Source: Actinomycetales bacterium (GTDB taxonomy: Bacteria > Actinomycetota > Actinomycetes > Actinomycetales > Kineosporiaceae). Taken from it: a stretch of 64,000 nucleotides of DNA. The DNA is taken from positions 1-64,000 of the forward strand of contig JAAYAH010000222.1 in the NCBI GenBank assembly GCA_012719445.1, given 5' to 3'. The notes beneath the pieces were generated by a model, which searched no databases, was not told the DNA's origin, and saw only the letters and a list, made by a program, of their open reading frames with translations. Within the stretch, counting starts at the first letter, position 1, and every line of letters begins with the position of its first letter. Shown piece by piece: positions 8,312 to 16,954 of the stretch. A program made the translations under genes and the position numbers.

Positions 8312-8971
8312 GTGGCGGTGACGGCGAAGTACCCGGCGGTGTGCGGTGTCTGTTCCTCGGCGATCGTCCCCGGAGCCGAGATCGTCAAGGTCGAGGGGCG
8401 CTGGGCGCACCGGGAGTGCGCCGCCGGCGGCGCAGGGGCCCTCTTCGACGCCCCGGGCGGTCGTGCCGGCCGGGCTACCACCCCGGCCGTGCCCACCGGG
8501 CGGTCTGTCGCCGGTGCCGGCCGGGGACCGGCCGCCGTCCCGTCCGGTGCCCTGGAGGTCTGGACCGACGGCGCATGCTCGGGCAATCCCGGCCCCGGCG
8601 GCTGGGCGTGGGCGACGAGGGACGGCCGGCAGGCCAGCGGCGGCGAGTCGGCGACGACGAACCAGCGCATGGAGATCCGGGCCGTGCTCGAGGCGGTGAC
8701 CGTCCTCGACGGCCCGCTCGTCGTGGTCAGCGACTCGACCTACGTCGTGAACTGCTTCCGGGACTCCTGGTGGCGGGGGTGGCTGGCACGGGGCTGGACC
8801 AACAGCGCGAAGCGGCCGGTGGCGAACCAGGACCTCTGGGAACCACTGATCACGGTCTACCGGAACCGGAACGACATCGCCTTCCGCTGGGTCAAGGGGC
8901 ACTCCGGCGACACCATGAACGACCTCGTCGACCGCCTCGCCGTTGAGGCGAGCCGGACCGCCGCCGGCTGA
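8312..8971 (+). CDS. rnhA: Ribonuclease HI with an N-terminal zinc-ribbon-like module
   Basis: 219 residues from GTG 8312. The C-terminal RNase H fold (about 80-215) shows the catalytic acids: D86 in WTDGACSGNPGPGG, E121 in QRMEIRAV, D141 in SDSTYVVN, and an Asp in NDLVDRLA with the preceding KGHSGD loop. It cuts the RNA strand of RNA/DNA hybrids. Residues 1-40 add a possible zinc site (C11, C14, H33, C36), joined by an Ala/Pro/Gly linker; this may help bind nucleic acid. The extension and linker explain the length compared with about 155 residues for the plain enzyme. Confidence 0.93.
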   Translation: MAVTAKYPAVCGVCSSAIVPGAEIVKVEGRWAHRECAAGGAGALFDAPGGRAGRATTPAVPTGRSVAGAGRGPAAVPSGALEVWTDGACSGNPGPGGWAWATRDGRQASGGESATTNQRMEIRAVLEAVTVLDGPLVVVSDSTYVVNCFRDSWWRGWLARGWTNSAKRPVANQDLWEPLITVYRNRNDIAFRWVKGHSGDTMNDLVDRLAVEASRTAAG

Positions 8972-9040
8972 TCGTCCGGTGGGCCCGACCCACCCCCCCG
9001 CAATCCGCTGCACCCGGGTGCTCAACCCGTCCTGCACGTC

Positions 9041-9062
9041 GTCCGACATGGAGGTGTCGGAC
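9041..9062. terminator. Hairpin downstream of RNase HI
   Basis: GTCCGACA and TGTCGGAC form an 8-bp stem with a 6-nt loop, 70 bp past the rnhA stop and before the PilZ gene. It could end rnhA transcription or act in the leader of the c-di-GMP genes. Confidence 0.35.
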
Positions 9063-9138
9063 GGGTCACACGACAGCCGAGCGGACGACCACCAGGTCCC
9101 GAGTGCCACGGTGTTGGGAGTGGTTCGGTGAACGGTCG

Positions 9139-9875
9139 ATGAGGCTGCGCAGGGGCAAGGAGGAGAGCCGGGCAGCCGAGCGGGAGCTGCCCAAGAACCT
9201 GCCGGAGATCAGTCACGCCGTTCGGCTGCGCGTCCAGGTGGACCGGAACGGGTCGGCCGACGAAGTCTTCGTCGAGCTGCCGTCGAAGATCGCCGACATG
9301 GGCTGGGGCGACGACGACGACCGGGTCCAGCTGCTCATCTTTCCGCCGGATGTGAGCTTCCTCCCCGCGGGCATCGACCTCACGGTCGAGCACACCCTGA
9401 TCTGGACGAGCGAGAGCGGGCAGATGGAACTGCCCGTGCGGGTCGGTGCACCGAAGCAGGTCGAGTACGGCGAGGTCTGGGTCATCCGGGTGACCGGCCC
9501 CGCCCGTCGGATCCAGCGCCGGATGTTCTGCCGGGTGGCGCTCCAGCTCCCCATCAGGATGCACGTCGAGGGCACCGACGAGGTGCCGGAGTACGACGGC
9601 GTCGGGACGACTCTCGACCTCAGCGAGGGCGGCGCGCTGTGCATGCTGGAGGCCGACCCCCCGTGGCGGGCAGCGCCGTGGTCATCAGCGTCACCCTGGC
9701 CGGTGAGCCCCTCAAGATTCCGGCGGTGGTCATCCGGCAGGTGCCGCAGGAGCACAGTCCGCAGCCCGCCCTCGCGCTGCGCTTCGACGACCCCGACGAG
9801 TACGGCGACCTCATCCGGCACGAGGTGTTCGCCGCCCAGATGCGGGCCCGGACCAGCCGCGCCGCGGGGGACTGA
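9139..9875 (+). pseudogene. PilZ-domain c-di-GMP effector (YcgR-like), frame shifted by one base
   Basis: An N-terminal YcgR-like beta domain (residues 1-120) leads into a PilZ domain with the RxxxR pair (RRMFCR, near residue 127) and D-x-S-x-x-G (DLSEGG, near residue 160), the two c-di-GMP-binding motifs. At a run of six C (9657-9662) the frame breaks: the rest of the PilZ barrel (VAGSAVVISVTLAGEPL ... FDDPDEYGDLIRHEV) continues one base back and stops at 9875. One extra C would restore a protein of about 245 residues. The cause could be a real deletion, a sequencing error in the homopolymer, or slippage at C-CCC-CCG. In the unshifted frame no stop occurs before the downstream GGDEF-EAL gene ends. 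The start ATG 9139 has only a weak ribosome site. Confidence 0.75.
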
Positions 9876-10002
9876 CCGCCGGCGCGTGACACGGCGATCA
9901 CCGGCGGGGGCGGCCGTACAGTTCTGGGGTGGCCGCAGGATTCAGTCGGGCCCTCTTCCGTCCGATCTTCCCCGTAGAGGACGAGAAGTCGAGGGAGGCC
10001 GA

Positions 10003-13000
10003 GTGCGTCGACCGACCATCGGCGTCCTGACGCCCCTGGGCGCCGGCCCGTTCTTCGGCTTCGCCCTCGTCGGTGTCGCCGCCGCGGCCCACAAGGCGGG
10101 AGCTCGGACTCTGGTCGTCCAGACCGTCGACGCGCGGGTGGGGGACGCGCACATGGACGTCCCCGACTTCCACGTCCCCGTCGGCTGGGACCACGTCGAC
10201 GGGTTCGTCGTGGTCAGCAACGGGGTGGGCGCCGAGTACCTGCACCGGATCCGCGCGGCGGGGAAGCCGGTGGTCATCATGTGCAACGAGGTCGAGGGCT
10301 TCCCCTGTCCCACCGTGTGGCCAGACAACGCCAGCGGGATCAGGGAGGCGGTGCTGCACCTCGTCGAGCACGGCCACCGGCGGATCGCCTTCGCCGGGAA
10401 CGTCGCGAACAAGGACTTCCGGGAACGTCGCGACGAGTACCTGGACGCCCTGCGGGAAACGGGCATCGACCCCGACGACACCCTCTACTACGACACGGCC
10501 GGATACATCGACTCCGACGGCGTGGACGTCGGCCGCCGGATGCTCGCCGAAAGCCTGCCGTCGACCGCGATCGTCGCGGGCAACGACCAGCTCGCCTTCG
10601 GCATCATGTCCGCTCTCACCGACGCCGGCCGGTCGATCCCCGGCGACCAGGCGGTGGTGGGGTTCGACGACACCGAGGCCTCCCTCGTCGTCCAGCTGTC
10701 CACGGTGACCCAGCACGTCGACCAGATCGGGGCAGCCGCGGCGGAACTGGTGCTGAGGATGCTCGACGGGGAGGACGTCCCGCAGCAGGCGCACCGGCTG
10801 CCGACGACCCTGGTCCCCCGGCGCACCTGCGGCTGCGCCTCGCTCGGCGTCACGCCCCTCGCCGGGGCGGCGGTGAAGGAGCCGCGGGAGATGTTCCGCG
10901 ACGTGCTCGCCCCGGCGTTCGCCACCACCCCGGAGGGCACTCGGGTCGTCGACGACCTTGTCGACGTGTTCGACAGCGCCGTGCGGGCGACCGATGACGA
11001 CGTCCACCCGGCCGTCCGGGACGACGAGGCCCTGTCAGCCGCCGTGTACCGCCTGTACGCGCTGCACCCCCGGGCGGAGAGCATCGAGGTGGTCACGGCG
11101 GCGGCGCAGGCCTACCGCCGGGGGCTGGAGCGGTACCCCGGCCCCTCGGGGACCGCGCGGGTAGTCGATCCGGTCGCCCTCGAACCGGCCGAGCGGCTGC
11201 TGGTGACGACCCTGGCCCAGGCCATGTCCAAGCGGGCCCTCGACATGGCGGCCCGCCTGCAGATGATGCTGCGGCACGGGTTCGACATCAGCCTGGAGCT
11301 GCTCCGCAGGCACTCCGACGGATCGGAGTCCCTGGAGTGGCTGGCGCGGACGAACGTGCGGGTCGGCGTCGTCGGCCTGTGGCGGGACGACACGGGAACC
11401 CTTGACCTCGTCAACGGCTTCGGCCAGGACACCACCGTCCTGGACCGGGGCGAGCCGGTCAGCCCGGTCGCGTTCCCGCCCCGGTTCGTCCTTGATGCCG
11501 CGACGACGGAGACGGACGTCACGTTCTGCCTGCCGTTGCGGACCTGGACGCACGACTGGGGCTTCCTCTCCGTCGCCGGTCCGGTGGAGACCGACACGCC
11601 GACCGGCCGGGAGACCTACTTCCAGTGGGCGGCCCTGCTGGGCATGGCGCTGGACCAGAAGGCCACCTTCCAGTCGTTGCGGGACCAGCAGGAGGAGCTC
11701 GCCGCGGCGATCCTCCGGGAGCGGCGGCTCGTCGAGGACATCCGGCAGAGCGAGGAGCGGTACGCCCTCGCGGCCGACTCCGCGAACGACGGGCTGTGGG
11801 ACTGGGACCTGCTGGCCGACGAGTTCTACTACGCGCCGCGCTGGAAGAAGCTGCTCGGCTACCCCAACGAGGCCATCGGCCGGTCACCGGACGAGTGGTT
11901 CTCCCGGGTCAACTCCGAGGACCTGCCGGTGCTCCGGGCCGCCGTCGAGGCGTCCAGGGTGAAGTGCGTCCCGCTGGAGAACGAGCACCGGATGCTGGCG
12001 AAGGACGGTACCTACCGCTGGATGCTCACCAGGGCCCTCGCCGTCCCCGGGGAGGACGGCGAGGCGGTCCGGTTGGTCGGGTCGATGACCGACGTCACCG
12101 AGCGGAGGGAGCTGGAGGACCGGCTCCGCCACCAGGCCATGTACGACGCCCTGACCGGCCTGCCCAACCGGACCGTGTTCTTCGACCGGCTCGACCGCGC
12201 CATCGCCTACCTCGGCCGGCGGCCCGAGCTCGGGTTCGCCGTGCTCTTCCTCGACCTGGACGGCTTCAAGGTGGTCAACGACAGCCTCGGCCACCCCACG
12301 GGAGACCTGCTCCTGGTGCGGGTAGCCGAGCGGCTCTCGCACCACCTCCGCAGCACCGACACCGCCGCCCGGCTCGGCGGCGACGAGTTCGCCATCCTGC
12401 TGCAGGACGTGCGGGAGATGACCGACGTCCTGCAGACGGTGCGCAGGCTCCAGATGCACCTGTGCGAGCCGTACGACCTGAAGGGGCACCGGGTCGTCGT
12501 CAGCGCCTCCATCGGCATCGCCACCAGCGCGTCCGACTACCTGCACGCCGAGGAGATCCTCCGGGACGCCGACATCGCGATGTACCGGGCGAAGACCAAC
12601 GAGCGCGGCGGGTACGCGATCTTCGACCCGTCCATGCACGAGGGGGCGGTGAACCGTCTCCGGGTGGAGTCCGAGCTCCGCCGTGCCATCGACCGGAGGG
12701 AGCTCGAGGCCCACTACCAGCCGATCGTGTGCCTCGGCTCGGGCCGGGTCTTCGGGCTCGAGGCCCTGGTGCGGTGGCGGCACCCCGAGCGGGGCCTGGT
12801 GCCCCCCGGGGACTTCCTGCCGGTGGCGGAGGAGACGGGGCTGGTGGTCCCCCTCGGCCGCCGGATGCTCGCCGACGTGTGCGACGACCTCAACCGGTGG
12901 AAGTCCGCGGGCCTGCTGTCGGAGGCTGCCCGGGCGAGCGTGAACGTGTCCAACCGCGAGTTCTGGCAGGGCGACCTGCTGGAACACCTGGACCGGACCC

Positions 13001-13449
13001 TGCGGACGACGGGGACGCCGGCCGAGTGGCTGACCCTGGAGATCACCGAGGGCGTGGTCATGGGCAACGCCGACCAGGCCAGCCGGATCCTCGAGGACCT
13101 GCACCGGCGGGGTCTGCACCTGCACATCGACGACTTCGGGACCGGCTACTCGTCGCTGGAGGCCCTGCACCGGTTCCCGATCCACGCCCTGAAGATCGAC
13201 CGGTCGTTCGTCGCCCGGCTGCAGGACGAGCACTCCAGCAGGGAGCTGGTGCGGACCATCGCCTCCATGGGCCGGAACCTCGGGGTCGACGTCATCGCCG
13301 AGGGCGTGGAGAGCTCCCGGCACCAGGAGATCCTGCTGGAGCTGGGCTGCCCCTACGCACAGGGCTACTGGTTCGCCCGGCCGTCGAGCGCGACCGCGCT
13401 GGAGGACTACCTGAGGGCTGGGTCGGTCTCGGACGTTCCGGTGACCTGA
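10003..13449 (+). CDS. LacI-type sensor / PAS / GGDEF / EAL c-di-GMP enzyme
   Basis: 1148 residues from GTG 10003, four bases after GAGGGAGG. Residues 1-285 are a periplasmic-binding-protein fold of the LacI/PurR type (PTIGVLTPLGAGPFFGF, HGHRRIAFAG, GFDDTEASL), ending in a C-x-C motif, without the LacI DNA-binding head, signal peptide or membrane segment, so the protein is cytoplasmic. A helical and GAF-like region (285-580) leads to PAS (582-705). GGDEF (705-870) has an intact RLGGDEF motif and an RxxD inhibitory site (RSTD) five residues before it. EAL (892-1140) keeps LEALVRW, LEITEG, DDFGTGYSS, KID and AEGVES. Both synthesis and hydrolysis of c-di-GMP are possible, set by a sugar-like ligand. 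It follows the PilZ gene and shares its first two regions with the protein at 38707. Confidence 0.9.
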   Translation: MRRPTIGVLTPLGAGPFFGFALVGVAAAAHKAGARTLVVQTVDARVGDAHMDVPDFHVPVGWDHVDGFVVVSNGVGAEYLHRIRAAGKPVVIMCNEVEGFPCPTVWPDNASGIREAVLHLVEHGHRRIAFAGNVANKDFRERRDEYLDALRETGIDPDDTLYYDTAGYIDSDGVDVGRRMLAESLPSTAIVAGNDQLAFGIMSALTDAGRSIPGDQAVVGFDDTEASLVVQLSTVTQHVDQIGAAAAELVLRMLDGEDVPQQAHRLPTTLVPRRTCGCASLGVTPLAGAAVKEPREMFRDVLAPAFATTPEGTRVVDDLVDVFDSAVRATDDDVHPAVRDDEALSAAVYRLYALHPRAESIEVVTAAAQAYRRGLERYPGPSGTARVVDPVALEPAERLLVTTLAQAMSKRALDMAARLQMMLRHGFDISLELLRRHSDGSESLEWLARTNVRVGVVGLWRDDTGTLDLVNGFGQDTTVLDRGEPVSPVAFPPRFVLDAATTETDVTFCLPLRTWTHDWGFLSVAGPVETDTPTGRETYFQWAALLGMALDQKATFQSLRDQQEELAAAILRERRLVEDIRQSEERYALAADSANDGLWDWDLLADEFYYAPRWKKLLGYPNEAIGRSPDEWFSRVNSEDLPVLRAAVEASRVKCVPLENEHRMLAKDGTYRWMLTRALAVPGEDGEAVRLVGSMTDVTERRELEDRLRHQAMYDALTGLPNRTVFFDRLDRAIAYLGRRPELGFAVLFLDLDGFKVVNDSLGHPTGDLLLVRVAERLSHHLRSTDTAARLGGDEFAILLQDVREMTDVLQTVRRLQMHLCEPYDLKGHRVVVSASIGIATSASDYLHAEEILRDADIAMYRAKTNERGGYAIFDPSMHEGAVNRLRVESELRRAIDRRELEAHYQPIVCLGSGRVFGLEALVRWRHPERGLVPPGDFLPVAEETGLVVPLGRRMLADVCDDLNRWKSAGLLSEAARASVNVSNREFWQGDLLEHLDRTLRTTGTPAEWLTLEITEGVVMGNADQASRILEDLHRRGLHLHIDDFGTGYSSLEALHRFPIHALKIDRSFVARLQDEHSSRELVRTIASMGRNLGVDVIAEGVESSRHQEILLELGCPYAQGYWFARPSSATALEDYLRAGSVSDVPVT

Positions 13450-13720
13450 GCCGGACCGCGGCGAATGACGTGATCACGGCCAGGGGACGTGGGATGCTCT
13501 TCCCTGGTACGGCGGGCATCCGGCCGCGGGCCGTCGGGGGACGGCGCCGGTCGGCCCGGCGGTACCGGCGCGGCGACCGCGAGGTCGCACCCGGGGAACG
13601 CGCTCCCGCACACGGACCGCCTCGTCGACGGCGGCCGCGGCGGACGGTGAGGACAACGTTGTGGTCAGGAGAGATCGCCGGAACGCGGGTGCCGCGGTGA
13701 CCGGCCGGCAGGGGTAGGAC

Positions 13721-13966
13721 GTGCGTGTCGAGGTTCCGGTAGTCGAGGGTGACAGTCCCGAGATGGTCGTCTGGCGGCAGCGGAAGGCTGTCGCCGAGGC
13801 CATGGGCAAGCCCGTTCCCGAGCGGCCGCTCGAGGTCGTCCAGCGGCTTCCACGAGGCAGGGCGAAGTGCGGCTGGTGCATGTCGGGACACCACGCCGCG
13901 TGCCTCGTCAACATCGTGGTCGACGGCGAGGGCAACCGGGCTGGCTGCGCCTGCGAGTGTCCCTGA
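13721..13966 (+). CDS. Small Cys/His-rich hypothetical protein, possible metal site
   Basis: 81 residues from GTG 13721 with GGGGTAGGAC upstream. The N-terminal half is charged and helical; the C-terminal half carries KCGWCMSGHHAAC followed by CACEC at the end, giving C-x2-C, two His and a terminal C-x-C-x-C. This spacing suggests a zinc or other metal site. I do not recognise the family. It sits alone between the c-di-GMP enzyme and a convergent two-component operon. A gap of about 270 bases before it shows no other gene. Confidence 0.6.
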   Translation: MRVEVPVVEGDSPEMVVWRQRKAVAEAMGKPVPERPLEVVQRLPRGRAKCGWCMSGHHAACLVNIVVDGEGNRAGCACECP

Positions 13967-13981
13967 CCGTGCCGGTCCGGG

Positions 13982-15184
13982 TCAGGACGCGTCGCGCACG
14001 ATGACCGTGAAGCAGGCTCCTCCCTCCGGAGCCGGTCCGACGGCGATCCCGCCGCCGAGCCGCTGCACGAGCCCGTGCACGAGGGACAGTCCGATGCCGA
14101 CTCCGACCGGTCGGTGGTCCCGGTACCGGTGGCCGAGCGCTCCCGGCTCGAAGGCCACCGCGTAGTCCTCGGGGGCGAGGCCGGGGCCGCTGTCCCGCAC
14201 CTGGATCACCCCGCGCGTCCCCGGCGGGTCCTCCGGCGACGGCTCCCGGAGGGCGAGCGTCACCGAGCCGCCCGCGGGGCACATCCGGACCGCGTTCTCC
14301 GCGAGTCCGTCCACGATCTGGCGCAGCCGGGACGCGTCGGTGCGGGCGGGCAGCCGGGCACCTCCCGGCTCGGGGGTCGTGCCGGGATCCGGGCGCTCGG
14401 CGCGGAGCTCGACCCGGCGTTCCCGGGCCCGGGTCGTCCAGACCTCGACCGCCTCCTCGAACACCGTCAACAGGTCGAGGGAGGTGAGGTCGAGGCGGAA
14501 GTCGTCGGCACCCAGACGGGCCAGGTCGAGGAGGTCGTGGACGAGGCGTTCCAGCCGTCGGGACTCGGCGAGGACGACCCGGCCGGCCGCCACGGCCTCC
14601 TCGCCGTCGACCACGCCGTCGGCTATGGACTCCGCGTACCCGCGCACGGCGGTCAGCGGGGTGCGCAGTTCGTGGGAGACCGACAACAGGAAGCGCCGCT
14701 GGCGGCCCTCGCTGAGGGCCAGCGCGTCCGCGAGCTCGTTGAGGCTCACCGCCACCTCCGCGACCTCGGGCGGGCCCTCGACCGGGACTCGCACGTCCCG
14801 CTGCCCCGCGCTCATGGCCCTCGCCGCCCGCGAGGTCCTGCGCAGCGGGCGGGTGAGCACCCGGGCGGTCGCGCCGCCCGCGGTGAGGCCGACGAGCAGC
14901 CCGATCGTCAGCGACAGCCCGACGGCCCGGCGCACCCGCACGGCCGGGCGCCGCGCCCTCAGCCGGGTGCGGTCGGCGAGGCGGTCCCGGACCGCGTCGC
15001 CGACCGCCGTCACCGGGACCGCCCGACGGGCGGCGGCCCGCTCGTCCGCGGCCACGTACCTGGCGGCGGCGAGCCCCGAGAGCAGCGCCGCGACCAGGGC
15101 GACGCCGACGCTGATGAGGGTGATCCGTGCGGTGAGCGACAGGTGGCCGATGCCCACGGTGCGTCGGGCGGGAGGCCGGGTCAC
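13982..15184 (-). CDS. Membrane sensor histidine kinase
   Basis: 400 residues; the GTG start at 15184 overlaps the stop of the response regulator gene (GTGA). Two membrane helices (about 20-42 and 87-106) enclose only about 45 extracytoplasmic residues, so the sensor loop is short and basic. HAMP spans about 107-160, then the dimerisation helix with the phospho-acceptor H171 in SVSHELRTPLTAVRGY, and an ATPase domain with N (LAENAVRM), DSGPGL and GIGLSLVHGLV boxes. It should phosphorylate the adjacent OmpR-type regulator. The signal is unknown. It is the last gene of a four-gene operon with a lipoprotein and a secreted protein, which may be the sensor's partners or targets. Confidence 0.93.
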   Translation of the reverse strand: MTRPPARRTVGIGHLSLTARITLISVGVALVAALLSGLAAARYVAADERAAARRAVPVTAVGDAVRDRLADRTRLRARRPAVRVRRAVGLSLTIGLLVGLTAGGATARVLTRPLRRTSRAARAMSAGQRDVRVPVEGPPEVAEVAVSLNELADALALSEGRQRRFLLSVSHELRTPLTAVRGYAESIADGVVDGEEAVAAGRVVLAESRRLERLVHDLLDLARLGADDFRLDLTSLDLLTVFEEAVEVWTTRARERRVELRAERPDPGTTPEPGGARLPARTDASRLRQIVDGLAENAVRMCPAGGSVTLALREPSPEDPPGTRGVIQVRDSGPGLAPEDYAVAFEPGALGHRYRDHRPVGVGIGLSLVHGLVQRLGGGIAVGPAPEGGACFTVIVRDAS

Positions 15185-15891
15185 CGGGACCCGCCCCCGG
15201 GATCGTCGTCGTCCGGCAGGTCGGCCGCGTACCCGACTCCGCGCACCGTCCGGACGGGGCAGGCCGGGCCGAGCTTGGCGCGCAGCTGGGAGACGTGCAC
15301 GTCGACGGTGCGGGTTCCGGCCGCGGCCCCGTACCCCCAGACGGCGGCGAGCAGCTCCTCCCGCTGCCACACCCGCCCCGGCCGGCGCAGCAGGTGGGCC
15401 AGCAGGTCGAACTCGGTCGCCGTGAGCCGGACCTCGGCTCCCGAGGCCCACGCGCGGCGTCGCGGGACGTCGACGAGCACCTCGCCGAGCCGGAGCCGGT
15501 CCTGGTCCCGCTCCGGGCAGGACCGGCGCAGCACCGCGTGCAGGCGGGCGACGAGCTCGCGGGGACTGAACGGCTTGGTGACGTAGTCGTCGGCGCCGAG
15601 CTCCAACCCGAGCACCCGGTCCACCTCCTCGTCGCGAGCGGTGACGAACAGGATCGGGGTGGTGTCGCCGTCCGCGCGCAGCCGACGGCACACCTCCACC
15701 CCGTCGGTGCCGGGCAGGCCGATGTCCAGGACGACGGCGACGGGCCGGTGCGTGCGGACGGCGTGCAGGGCGGCGGTGCCGTCCCCGTAGGTCTGCACGC
15801 CGTACCCGTCCCGTTCCAGGTAGAGCCGGATCAGACCCGCGACGGCGGGATCGTCCTCTGCCACCACCACGAGCCCGGCACCTGGGGTCAC
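15181..15891 (-). CDS. OmpR/PhoB-family response regulator
   Basis: 236 residues from GTG 15891. Receiver domain: acidic pair in VVAEDDPAV, phospho-Asp in VVLDIGLPGTDG, Thr/Ser switch in LFVTARDEEVD and Lys in VTKPFSPRE. The C-terminal winged helix (about 135-230) shows RLTATEFDLLAHLLRRPG and DVHVSQLRAKLG. It should control transcription when phosphorylated by the kinase whose gene overlaps its stop by four bases. The lipoprotein gene ends two bases upstream. Confidence 0.95.
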   Translation of the reverse strand: MTPGAGLVVVAEDDPAVAGLIRLYLERDGYGVQTYGDGTAALHAVRTHRPVAVVLDIGLPGTDGVEVCRRLRADGDTTPILFVTARDEEVDRVLGLELGADDYVTKPFSPRELVARLHAVLRRSCPERDQDRLRLGEVLVDVPRRRAWASGAEVRLTATEFDLLAHLLRRPGRVWQREELLAAVWGYGAAAGTRTVDVHVSQLRAKLGPACPVRTVRGVGYAADLPDDDDPGGGSR

Positions 15892-15893
15892 GA

Positions 15894-16142
15894 TCAGTCC
15901 TCCCGGTCCTCGGCCAGCTCGTCCTCGGCGGCGCCGGCGGCCGCCCCGGCCTCCTCCAGCACGGCGGAGAGCTCGTCGAGATCATCCTGGGGGATGGCCG
16001 CGGCCGGGGTGACCGACGCGCCCGGGGGAGAGGTGACCCCCTCGGTGGACCGGCACCCGGCGAGAGCCGGACCCAGCACGAGGACGGCGACGACCGTCCC
16101 GCCCGCGACGCGGGCCCGGAGCCGCCGGTCCGTCCCGCTCAT
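15894..16142 (-). CDS. Small putative lipoprotein in a two-component operon
   Basis: 82 residues from ATG 16142, whose ATGA overlaps the stop of the upstream gene. Residues 1-30 form a lipoprotein signal with lipobox LAGC (LGPALAGCRS); the mature chain is short, Ser/Thr/Pro-rich, then acidic and helical (DDLDELSAVLEEAG, AAEDELAEDRED). It should be anchored on the outer face of the membrane. Translational coupling on both sides suggests it works with the secreted protein and the sensor kinase, for example as an accessory sensor. No known family recognised. Confidence 0.75.
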   Translation of the reverse strand: MSGTDRRLRARVAGGTVVAVLVLGPALAGCRSTEGVTSPPGASVTPAAAIPQDDLDELSAVLEEAGAAAGAAEDELAEDRED

Positions 16143-16684
16143 CCCGCGTCCCGGATCGCGGAGCAGACGGTGTCGTCGACCCGGTCCAGCCGGGTCATGG
16201 CGCGCCGGATCCGTTCCCCGACCTCGGCCCGGCGGTCGGCCCGCCGGTCGAGCCGGTCGGCCAGGCGCTCGTTCCCGGCCTTCCCGGCCGCAGCGGCCTT
16301 CGCCTCGACCCAGGTCACCGAGCCGATCACCTCCGCTCCGCCGTGGATGCGCGCGTCCAGCCGGGCGAGCCGGCTCCTGGCGGCGGCGACCCTGCCGCAC
16401 AGTAGGCGCGCGGTGGCGAGGTCCACCGTGACGGTCACCCTGTCGCCGTCGACCACCACCGTGCCCGGCGACGCCATCGTGTCCGGCGACGCCAACGTTC
16501 CTGACGGCGACGGCGACGGCGACGCCGGCGGCTCGCTCGACGCGTACCGGCCCGGGGCGGCGGGGACCGCGGTGGCCGGGACCGCGGTGGTGAGCGCCAC
16601 GGCTGTGCCCACCCCGGTGACCGCGACGGCCAGGACGAGACCGAGGGGCCGGTGGGGGTGACGTGTCGGACAGGACATGCTCAT
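16139..16684 (-). CDS. Secreted, helix-rich hypothetical protein heading a two-component operon
   Basis: 181 residues from ATG 16684 after GAGGAG (a second ATG at 16678 is possible). A signal peptide covers about residues 1-40 (PLGLVLAVAVTGVGTAVALTT ... ATA, quoted in part), then a Pro/Ser linker (PASPSPSPSG), a short beta segment (VVVDGDRVTVTVD) and a long charged helical part rich in Arg/Ala. It contains two Cys. It is the first gene of an operon with a lipoprotein and a two-component pair, and three 23-bp repeats lie 79-147 bp upstream of its start, so it may be autoregulated by the response regulator. Confidence 0.7.
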   Translation of the reverse strand: MSMSCPTRHPHRPLGLVLAVAVTGVGTAVALTTAVPATAVPAAPGRYASSEPPASPSPSPSGTLASPDTMASPGTVVVDGDRVTVTVDLATARLLCGRVAAARSRLARLDARIHGGAEVIGSVTWVEAKAAAAGKAGNERLADRLDRRADRRAEVGERIRRAMTRLDRVDDTVCSAIRDAG

Positions 16685-16762
16685 CAGCTCCTCGACTGGA
16701 CCGCGACGGCGATCGCCTGCGGTACCGAGACCGTGCCCGGTGCGGATGAGCGTGTCGTCAGT

Positions 16763-16831
16763 GCTCTGTTCGGATCGGGTAAGGAGCTCTGTCCGGATCG
16801 GGCCAGGAGCTCTCTCCGGATCGGGTGAGGA
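16763..16831. repeat. Three tandem 23-bp repeats upstream of the two-component operon
   Basis: Units at 16763-16785, 16786-16808 and 16809-16831 share GCTCT(G/C)T(T/C)CGGATCGGG, followed by two variable bases and (A/G)GGA. The period of 23 bp is about two helical turns, placing each copy on nearly the same face of DNA. The position is right for binding sites of the OmpR-type regulator encoded in the operon. Confidence 0.65.
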
Positions 16832-16876
16832 CGCGTGCCCGCTGCCCCGGAACGGGTCACGACGTCCCGGCACGCC

Positions 16877-16910
16877 GACGGGGCCGGCCCCGGGAGGGGC
16901 CGACCCCGTC
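16877..16910. terminator. 15-bp hairpin, terminator of the cellulase gene
   Basis: GACGGGGCCGGCCCC (16877-16891) and GGGGCCGACCCCGTC (16896-16910) pair with one mismatch around a GGGA tetraloop. It starts 45 bp beyond the cellulase stop codon, which matches a GC-rich intrinsic terminator without a U-tract. Confidence 0.65.
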
Positions 16911-16954
16911 GACCGGCTGCCGTCGACTGACGGAGGCCGGGTGGAGCAGGACGA

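Noticed and set aside
9103-13449. A single 1448-residue PilZ-GGDEF-EAL fusion protein
   Set aside because: The stretch between about 9661 and 10002 is out-of-frame noise; a good ribosome site and the LacI-type domain start at 10003.
16763-16831. CRISPR array (also considered for the repeats at 48212 and 23189)
   Set aside because: Units are directly tandem with no unique spacers, few copies and no cas genes.
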